A stretch of DNA of 64,000 nucleotides. It comes from Ficedula albicollis (taxonomy: Eukaryota > Chordata > Aves > Passeriformes > Muscicapidae). The notes beneath the pieces are model-generated. The model worked only from the letters and a program-made list of their open reading frames with translations. It searched no databases and was not told the origin of the DNA. The first letter of the stretch is position 1; each line of letters opens with the position of its first letter. A program made the translations under genes and the position numbers. This document shows positions 55,571 to 64,000 of this stretch, in pieces. Location of the stretch: the NCBI RefSeq assembly GCF_000247815.1, contig NC_021674.1:12693982-12757981 (forward strand). Direction: 5' to 3'.

Positions 55571-56340
55571 CTCACACAGAGCCCTCTTTTTGTTTCCTCC
55601 TGGCTTCAGAGTGGAGGCAAAGGCTCTTTAGATTCTCTCTGGGCTTCCAAGAGAGTTGCCTGGGGCAGATTCTTAGAGCCCAGGCATTAAGAGGCAGAGG
55701 CTCTCTTTTGGGCTTTGGAGAATTTCTTAACACCTTTTTGGCCACTGTTGTCATGGCAATTCTCTTCCTGGATTGGAGGAAGATATTCTCTTTGGACCTT
55801 TTTGCTACTGCCACTGAGGACTATGCTGGGATGTCTGACTCTTCTCTCCATATGTTTTTTAGCTGTTGCCTAGTTCCAGCCACCATTGCCAATGGGACTG
55901 ACACCACCAGGAGACCCCATGTCAGGTGGCATGGAGCAGGCAGCCCAGCAGCACTGACTCTTGTTTTTGGACAAAAAAGTAGTTCTTCCAGACTTTCAGT
56001 TTTGCCCCTGCTGATTTCTAGGTGAAGAAGGGGTTCTGTAATTGTGGAGGCTCAGTTTCTGTGTCATTTTTCCTTTGACTTCTCTCTCCATCACATAGTT
56101 TGGAGAAGGCTTCTCCACCATCATGTGTTTGGTTTCTACAGAGGCCAACATCTCATTTTATTCATTCCCAAGGAGTCCATGGGATTCAGCACCTTTGTAT
56201 CTGGTGCTCATTACTGTTATCTTGCTTGTTGCCTTTTTGTTGCTTAGTAAACTCTTTTCTTTCACTTAGGCCTTTTCTCAGTTGTGTCTCCTTATTGGTG
56301 AAAGAGGAGTGGTTAAAACTAAAGTGAGGTAGCTCATATT
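55571..56340 (+). mobile_element. Possible LTR-derived sequence
   Basis: The block differs from its AT-rich surroundings. It ends with a T-rich stretch, GTTGCTTAGTAAACTCTTTTC, then TCCTTATTGGTGAAAGAGG, which resembles an LTR R-U5 end. I found no TG...CA termini or target-site duplication. It could instead be unique sequence. Confidence 0.3.
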
Positions 56341-57289
56341 GGAATTTCTTCTCTGTATAATTGTCTTAAAACAATCATTTTGCTTGTTTGGGCCAGTCTA
56401 ATATTTGGGATATAGAAGCTGAGATGAAGACTCATGTTTTCCTAGCCAGAAACAGACCACTGCAGAAATAGAACTTCCTGTTACATGCCATCATACATTG
56501 GCCATTGCTTGACTATTAAAATTAGAGGTGCCAATTGCTGCCTTCTTCCTTGCTAAGTAGTTGGTTGCAGATCTCATCACTGAACATCCAGAAGTACACA
56601 AAGGTACATAACTTTTAGCTTGGTTCTTCATGAATTCATTGGAGGCCTTGGCATTTTCTTGTTCAGACCTTGAGTTTCCTCGACCTCCCTGTAAGAAGAG
56701 CCTCATTTTTGCCACAGAAACAGGCATCTAATTCAGCTGGGCTGAGACACCCTGCTGCTGCAATAATTGTCTTATTTTTAAGTGTTGAATTCTGCCACTG
56801 GTGTCTGTCTTCACCAGCTGGAAATCAATCCAGAAATGTTTAATTTAAAGTGCTGACTGCTGGCAGAAGGAAAAGCCTTTCAGCTTTGGAACCAGGAACT
56901 CCTAATTCAGAGTAGCTAGGGAGAGCCTCCATGAAAATAAACCATGCTCCAAACAAAGCTGCCACCATCAGCCAGGGGCTTGACAGTCCAGATGAATAAA
57001 AGCAGAACTATTTCTGCATTAACTCTGCTAGTAGGCTGACCCTAAGTCAAAGCCCACAGTGGAGCCCACAGATGAGAATTTTCTTAAGAGACAATCCTTT
57101 TTCTGGCTCACAGTGTCCTCATGATGCCCATGTCCAGCAAAATCAGTCCCTGGTGGCTCTAAGATCAATGTACTGCTGGTCAAGGCTGGGCTGATTAGAA
57201 ATGGTGGTAACACATCTGTGATAACAGATTTAAGAAGAAAAAAATGTTGCTGCACAATTGTAACTGTGGCCAAAGAAAAGCAGGGTGAG

Positions 57290-58132
57290 AACATGGGATA
57301 GGGACAGCTCTGGAGACCCAGGTCAGTGGAGAAGGCAGGGTGGGAGGTGCTCTGGGTGCCAGAGCTGAGATTCCCCTGCAGCTCGTGGTGCAGACAATGG
57401 TGAGGCAGCTGGGGAAGGACCATGGGAATGCAGCAATCTACCTGGAGCACACGGAGGAGCAGGTGCATGCCTGGGAGGAGGCTGTAATCCAGTAGAAGGC
57501 CTGCTCTGGAACAGGCGCCTGACAGGTCCAGCAAACCATGAGGAGAGGAGCTCATACTGGGGTGGGATTCCTGATAGGACTTGTAACCCCACGGGGGCCC
57601 CACACTGGAGCAGCCTGTCCCTGAAGGACTGTACCCTGTGGAAGAGTGACCCACATTGCAGCAGTTTGCAGAGAACTGTTGCCCTGAGGATGAAATCATA
57701 CAGCAGCAGTGCTGCTCATGGGATGGACTCACTACCTCTGTGGGAGGGACCCTATGCTGAATCAGGGGATGGACTTCTCTCCCTGAGCAGGGGGAGAAAC
57801 CAGGGATGATGAGCTGACCAAAACCCCCATTCCAGCCCCCTGCAGCACTGGGGTAGAGCACAGAGCTGGGCAGGAGGGGAGGGGGTAAGATGGTTTTAAG
57901 GTCTTTTACTTTAAGGGTTTTTACTTCTCATTATTCTGCTCTGATTTTGTCAGCAATAAATTCAATGAATCTCTTTTGCCTGTGATGGTATTTGGTGAGT
58001 GATCTCACTCTGTCCTAATCTCAACCATAAATTCTCTGTTATATTTTCTTCTCTTCTCTGTTTGGCTGTGGAGGAGAGTGATAGAGAGGCTTTGGTGAAC
58101 GTCTGGCATCCAGCCAGGGTCAACCCACTACA
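57290..58132 (+). mobile_element. ERVL-type 3' end with LTR
   Basis: The right end (GGCATCCAGCCAGGGTCAAC, then CCACTACA) matches the widespread bird ERVL LTR terminus as I know it. Before it come AATAAATTCAATGAATCTC (poly-A signal AATAAA at about 57955) and GTGAGTGATCTCACTCTGTC. The part around 57600-57780 (CACACTGGAGCAG, GTGGGAGGGACCCTATGCTG) resembles the internal or U3 region of the same family. The left boundary is unclear and may lie further upstream. An open minus frame of 277 codons here is antisense to the element and is not a gene. Confidence 0.75.
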
Positions 58133-58397
58133 ATCATTTATAATTTATCTGATTTTCATGCAAATAAATGTTTTAGTGTAGGAGACATTTAATCAAGTCA
58201 TATCGCATGCAAAATCTTCATTAGTCCTTCGGTAAGAACCTATGAAAACTATTAAGTGTATTGCCATGCAAATAATTTGTATTTTCAAATAGATTTTTCC
58301 TTGATGATGTTTCCTAGTACTACAACAAACAAGGTTTATCTAGCATCCCATACCTGAAAGAAGAAATTTGAAAAAGTCAAGCTTGTTCTATTTCTAC
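58133..58397. other. Short unique spacer between two ERV blocks
   Basis: AT-rich sequence with no feature seen. Confidence 0.5.
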
Positions 58398-58404
58398 TGA
58401 CTGC

Positions 58405-58434
58405 GAGGTTACGACCTCCGGTGCTCTAGGCACC
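58405..58434. other. Two adjacent perfect hairpins at the LTR end
   Basis: GAGGT-TACG-ACCTC (58405-58418) is followed directly by GGTGC-TCTAG-GCACC (58420-58434). Both are perfect 5-bp stems with 4- and 5-base loops. Confidence 0.7.
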
Positions 58435-59620
58435 AACTTCGTCGGGTAATCTTCTAAATAAGCAAGCAGCTAATAGTTGCTAAAAAGGTTATTTATTGCA
58501 GAAGCACATCAGTCTCCAAGGCACCATTACAGACATCAAAGTCTTAACTAAGTTTAGTTTAGAGTCCCAAGTTAAAGCAGAAGCTGTTCCCGAAGGATCC
58601 GGTGGGGCCGATGTTGGAGCAGCAGCTTCTACCTTCCTCTCAGGTGTTGATGGCTAGGAAAAGCAATGGCAGCAAAGCAGAAAGGCAAGAAAGGCAAAAG
58701 GCACTAACTCTCCCCAATACTATCTCTTATATGGGATTTTTCCAACAAGCTAAGATGCCAGCTTGGACCACCACTCCTGAACCTATTAGAATCCCAATTT
58801 CTTAGCAGGCTAGGTTACGTATAAACTATGCGTACGACCTATCTTGTTCTATCTAAAAAATGTAAGCAATATTCTTACTATAGCTCTATTATGACTAAAT
58901 CCTGTCTACAACTGTGGGCCTGGACCCTCTTGCTGAAGATATCAGTATGTTTTCAACCTTCACTAAAACTCGAACTACTACTGTGGAATCCAGTCCTTTT
59001 ACTTACTAAAAGTACTAGAGCTCCTACTAAAACTTACTAACTTACTTCTACTTAAATGTCTACTTTATGTGTGAATGGCTTAATATACTTCAATCCATCC
59101 AAAGGTTTTAATTCAATCCCTGCACCTTGATTCCTCCCTGAAGGATTCAGAGAATCCCCTAACTCACTGACTCCGACAGCTGACTTCAGTGAAGTTCCAC
59201 AAAAAGATGAATTTTCATTCTTCTTGCTAAAATACTGCAACTGTGTTTCTTTTACCAAACCATAAACACTTAAAACCAAGTGTTGCAGCAGGCAAGGTGT
59301 CAAGGTGACGCAAACTTCATGAGGAAGTGTCTTGGGAAAGACACTTGTGGGTGCACTGGCACATCTCACCCTCACCGGAGTGACTTCGGAGTGACTTCAG
59401 CTCGTCTGAGAGTCTTGTTTTCTGGTACCGCAGAAGAAGGAACGGGAGCCTCAATTAGCGCTCCACAGAGACCTGGCCCTTTTTTGTAAAGGGCTACTCT
59501 GTGAAGGATGCCAGGGGCAAAAGCTCCAAAAAAGGGGTGAGGGAGCAGGGATTATATAGTGAAAGCAGGGGATGGGGTAGAGCAACAGGGCCAGGGGCAG
59601 AACAAAGGGAAAGGGCCAAT

Positions 59621-59798
59621 GGGGTACAAAGTATTTAAATCTAACTGAAAAGCATTGTGGGAGAGCTTTTCCCATGCCATAAACTGAGAGGAGCTCACCT
59701 AAGGGCATTGGGGTACAAAGTACTTAAATCCAATTGCAAAGCTTTGTGGGGGAACTTTTCTCTTGCTATAAACTGGAAAAGAGCTCCCCTAAGGGTTT
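59621..59798. repeat. 89-bp direct repeat (enhancer-like) in the LTR block
   Basis: GGGGTACAAAGTA begins both copies (59621 and 59710). Each ends near GCTC(A/C)CCTAAGGG. Copies are moderately diverged. They lie 60-240 bp upstream of the minus-strand TATA box, the usual place of U3 enhancers. Confidence 0.85.
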
Positions 59799-59885
59799 TG
59801 CTTTTTTTAGGGGAGAGTGAGCTCAAAGGCCTTCCTTTCAGGGAAGGGCCACAGCCTCAATGGGGCCCTGTGCCTCCACAACAGT

Positions 59886-62785
59886 GGTAGAATTATTACA
59901 ATAATATGAGTAAAAAAACGATGTTGAAATTAATTTTGTTTAATGAAATTTTTATCAGTCATTGCAACACCTTATTCTCCCAGCCATCACTGAAATTTTT
60001 TTCTGGAGAGGTATCACCATACTACTAGACAAATAATTCCATGCAATATCTACTGTTCAGGAAAATTATCTGTATTGAAACGTAATTATCTCAGATGACA
60101 TACTGACTGACTTCTAATTACAACAGATAGAGCTAATTACTTTGGTTCATCCTGTAAATAGCTCAGCATGTATCTTTATGAGAATTCAGTAATGACACAT
60201 TGCTCAGTGGGATGGTATATGGAAATTGATTCCCAAGTTTTTTTATGCATAAAATTCCTATTTTTTAATGTATGTATAAATTTTCCTTCAAGCAAAGAGT
60301 ATTCAGAGGCACTCAAGTGCAAACCAACCTGCATAGTTGGGTTTTTTGGACAGTGTTGCCAACACCCTGACAGGAACTGAACCCCAAAGTCAAATTTGCC
60401 AGCACACCCCTTTAATCGGCTTTCTTTCTCTGACAGGGACAATAAGAATGGGGTCCACCAGTCCACTGCAAATGGATCAGTTATGTACAAACCCATCCAT
60501 GCTTTTCCTCCTTGAGTTTTCACCATGGAAAACCAGTGGTAGGCAAAAATTCTGCAGTGCTTCTGCTACCTGCCTGCAGAAGTGAGGTATGATCAGGAAA
60601 CTGATACGGTAGATAAAGAGCAAGTACCCAGAATTCAATCAAAATTCAGTGGAAATTGGTGGAAACCCAAGTCTACTTCAAAAAAATCCCACCTTCATCG
60701 TTTAGATCCTCCACCAAGCCACAGTCTGTCAGCAGAAAGATATGCAACAGGACACAACAAATGTGCACCTTTCTATTCTGCCAAAAATGCTGATTTAAAA
60801 ATTACTTAGAACTAATTTGTCATCAAAAGGTAGTAATGTAAAAAAAGTATCACAAAATAATTTTAGTTAAGTACATTTAAATAGTTTAATCAGAATATTT
60901 AATGTTGATTATGTTAATTATACATATTTATGTATAATATATTCTGTATATAATATTATATATTAACATTATAACATCTGTAGTTGATGGATCAAGGGAC
61001 TATAGTGATGTCAGAATAATTCTTTTATTCTGAGTCCTCACAGGAATTTTAAATTCAGCTATTGAACTTCACACATTTGTGCTTCAGATAAAAGCCCTAA
61101 AATTATTCTTTGACCAGTTTAAAGTCTATAGAATTACATTTTTTTCTCTCCTAGTATGTTTTCAATTAAGTAGTCCCACCAGTCTAGTTTAGATTCCACA
61201 TTTTTTCACTGGAACCAACAGTTCTTAAACAGTCTCAGCTGATATCAACAAAAAACAGAATAAAAAAATCTATTTCTCACATATACAAATTTGCCTTTAT
61301 AAATTCTAGACTGAATAATTTATTTTGAAGTATAGGTTGATTTTTTTTGTTTTTTTGTTTTTTTTTTAAATTGTAAACAAATCAAACTTCATCTCTCCTT
61401 TGAATTTTACTCAAGCCAGCAAAGATGATCCAAGCATGACTTTGTATCTTCCTTTGTACTAAAAACTGACTGGCAAGAAAGCCAGTTAGTATTTTCTGCA
61501 AAAGCACATCTGGAAGGTTTTTGTAAATAAATGCTACTATCTGCTTGGTCCCCCAAGAATTCAAAGCATTTTGCATATTAGTAGTACACTAGTCCAAATA
61601 CCTTGGCCAAACTTAAATCTTAGTGCTTATTCTTCTTTTGTTATTGTAGACTGGACATTGTCCCTACTTCTTGTCCAGCTCATGTTACCTGCTGCCAGAA
61701 TAACTGTTTTACGTCTCCAGAGCCAGCTGTGTTTCTGTGGGGAAAAAACGAAAAAAGCAGTAGGGTAATTTGGAAAATGCTTTATATCCCATTTGGGGAA
61801 AAAAAACCCAATATACAAATTGAACATGATTTGAAAGAGCTTCCCAGGTGATACACAGGAAGAGAAATTATGGGGACAGGTGGTATAAATCTGCAGACAC
61901 CTGCCTCAGTAGAATCTCTTGGGTTGAGGATTGATTCAATTTCACTGGAAATGGGGAAAAACTACCTTTGATAGAGAACCTGGCAAAGAGGCTGTGACTC
62001 TGCTTAAATTAGAGTTCTGTTTTTGTAATTGCCCCACTCTTCTCTGTCATTAATTAGACTATTAAAGATGTCTCAGATTTAGATGCACATAGCTGTGGGT
62101 TCAAAGCATTTCTAAAACTAGAAATGGTGCAAGCTTTTAAATCTCGTTTTACATTTTATGTGTCTTCATATTCATATAGACACATGTAAAACATCCTTTA
62201 CGTAGTCATTAAAAAAACCAAACCATTTGCTCAGGAAGTTCTTGATCAAGGATTGCTTGATGTTGAAGAATATTCTGAGAAAGAGTAATGAATGAATATA
62301 TGGATAAATATTCTTACCCTGATTTTCCTATCAGAGACATCACTGAAATACAGCAAATGCAATGCCATTTGCATTTGGATGATCGTGCTTTAATACAGGC
62401 ATTCAAAATCAGAGCAAAAAATGTTTCCTGTAGTACTTCTGAAGTATGAGAGGACAGTAGTATGTCTCAGTGTTCTTTACTGCAGTAAATACTAAACCTT
62501 TGTCAATTAAAACACAAAATGCCACAGGTGGCATCTGCTGTGGCAGCTTTAAGCAGTGCTTCCCCAATTTTTTGATCATTGACAACCTTCAGAAATGTAT
62601 CAAATTCCATTCTGTTGAATTAGATTACAAATTTAAGTAATGGGGGCTTGCTTTTGTCTTGGAGAGTGTTTACCACAATTTTGGTTTAAATTTATACAGT
62701 GTTTGAAATTTAACACATCATTTATAAACAGCAAATTTCCAAGGATCAAGGCTTCACATGACAGCAAATTAAAAAAGAATTCATG
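59886..62785. other. No gene seen
   Basis: AT-rich unique sequence with a TA-rich patch at about 60907-60980 and T-rich tracts near 61341-61368. A 116-codon minus frame at 60176-60526 has no recognised domain. Confidence 0.6.
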
Positions 62786-62945
62786 TCATTGAATCATTGA
62801 AATATAGAATGGTTTGGGTTGGAAGTGACCTTAAAAACCATCAAGTTCCAACAACCCTGCCATGCTCAGGAACATCATCCACTAGAACAGGTTACTCAAA
62901 GCTCCATCCAGCCTAGACTACAGCATCCTGGAAGTGACAGATATT
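62786..62945 (-). mobile_element. CR1 LINE 3' end, short
   Basis: TGAATCATTGAAATATAGAATGG is followed by TTTGGGTTGGAAGTGACCTT, CAACCCTGCCATG and AACAGGTTACTCAAAGCTCC, the standard CR1 3' UTR order. It is about 160 bp, minus strand and truncated. Confidence 0.92.
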
Positions 62946-64000
62946 CTGATTTCAGAATACTAATTCCCAAATAAGTTGTTAATAAGTTGTTGGAGTTTCT
63001 TTGAGATGTCACCTCACCTTTATTACTCCACTTAGTAAAGGACAACTCATTAAGATGACTATCTCTGAGTCTTAGCTTACCTTACGAGGTATTTTTCATG
63101 TCTTGAGGTATTACTAAATAAGAATGCTTTTATAGTTTGATATATTCATGTAAAGTTACTGAATTTAAAAGTCACATTGAAAAATTACGTTTACAGGAGG
63201 ACTGTAATGCCAGCATATAAGAAATACATTTTTAAAAACATAGGAAAAGGTTAAAAAGGTTTAATCAAATTAAACGTCACCATTCAAGCACAGAAGCAAA
63301 TACAAATGGAAATTAATCTTTTAATCGGACAGCTGGAAATGAGTGAGAATTAAGATAGGATATTACCAGATTTCTCATGGGAGTTTGTTACTAAAGAAAT
63401 TTTTCTCCACTCAGGTTGGTGACATGATGTTGTTGATCTTTGAAATGGTTTTCTTTAATATTTATTATGACATTTTGTTTTAATTTATATTTTCGAATTA
63501 TTTCAGAATGGCACACAAAAAGGAAAAAATAAAGCAACTATGACTTTTTTTTTTTTAGGAAGTAATCAATTCCTGACTGTTAGAAATTGACAGGCAGACT
63601 ACTAGCCAATTATTTTAATTGTCAATAATTATAACTATTTTAAAGGCTTACATAACCAGAGGGCTGCCTGTGATTTTTATAATTGGAGAAATTGTTAGTA
63701 TTTTCCATCTTCTATCTTTTCTCAATGTGGAAAAAGAGAAGTCGTACAAATTATGTTTGATAAAGACCACTTCAATCTATCTCTATTTTGATACATTGTA
63801 CATGTCAACTAGTTAGAATTCTTGCATGTTCTTTCAGCTCTGATCACCAGCCTAGCCCTTGTTTATTTCTATTACCATTACCTCCACATGAGCTCTTGTG
63901 AAGTGTTAAGATTTCTTTGTACAAAATAAGGAAGAAGAGTGGAGAAGGAACAAAACAGCCTCATTGGGATTTGCAAAGATTTTTCTCCTATTACTGTAAG
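62946..64000. other. No gene seen
   Basis: AT-rich unique sequence to the window end. Confidence 0.6.

Larger units (their letters stand above)
58398..59885 (-). mobile_element. LTR-derived ERV block (minus) with TATA box, poly-A signal and enhancer repeats
   Basis: Read on minus the block shows LTR logic: two 89-bp direct repeats (enhancer-like), then a TATA box TATATAAT (59559-59552), a leader, and AATAAA (58497-58492) near the end, which closes ...GACCTCGCAGTCA-like. Composition is clearly unlike the AT-rich flanks. TATA and poly-A signal are about 1 kb apart, so this is either an LTR with a very long R region or a deleted ERV with LTR parts at each end. No target-site duplication was found and no retroviral protein is recognisable. 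Confidence 0.55.

Noticed and set aside
57028..57861. Minus-strand frame of 277 codons
   Set aside because: It is antisense to an ERVL-type element, with no conserved domain; openness follows from the GC content of the repeat.

Overview
The window looks like repeat-rich, non-coding DNA from a bird, most likely a passerine. The evidence is at least eight CR1 LINE fragments whose 3' ends carry the avian tail (tandem ATTCTATG-type octamers), several endogenous-retrovirus LTRs of types familiar from bird genomes, and an AT-rich background with microsatellites. I found no host protein-coding gene, tRNA or rRNA. The longest open frames are translations of poly-C tracts or of transposon remnants.

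Layout. Positions 1-2193 (minus strand) hold a broken betaretrovirus/ERVK-like gag. It runs from matrix with a PPxY motif, through capsid, to a CCHC nucleocapsid, and ends at a textbook gag-pro slippery heptamer directly before the gag stop. It carries several short internal tandem duplications and an assembly gap. Directly upstream of gag in its own orientation lies an unusual array of about 7.5 units of roughly 435 bp (2382-5705). After that comes an LTR-like block (about 5780-6330), also on minus. This layout raises the possibility that the array is an expanded ERV leader or was inserted there.

From 6.7 to 26.9 kb the window is mostly unique AT-rich sequence with CR1 pieces, a possible 404-bp LTR (8971-9374) and a solo LTR at 16760-18414. 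A cluster of two further LTRs follows (about 26972-27527 and 27888-29685). From 29.7 to 51.5 kb the sequence is quiet apart from CR1 copies, simple repeats and two small tandem duplications. A second copy of the first solo LTR lies at 51576-53304. From 55.6 to 59.9 kb there are more ERV sequences: an ERVL-type 3' end on plus, and an LTR-derived block on minus with a TATA box, an 89-bp enhancer-like direct repeat and a polyadenylation signal. The rest is unique sequence plus one CR1 tail.

Assembly quality shapes the interpretation. Three pure C tracts (1292, 474 and 1146 bp) all sit inside LTRs, at or beside the GC-rich part. One of them is paired with an N gap whose 41-bp flank is repeated exactly on its other side. 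These tracts are almost certainly assembly or sequencing artefacts standing in for unreadable GC-rich LTR sequence, and every long poly-Gly or poly-Pro frame comes from them. The most biologically interesting items are the gag frameshift signal, the mosaic duplicated gag, the 435-bp array next to it, and the LTRs with intact 5-bp target-site duplications.
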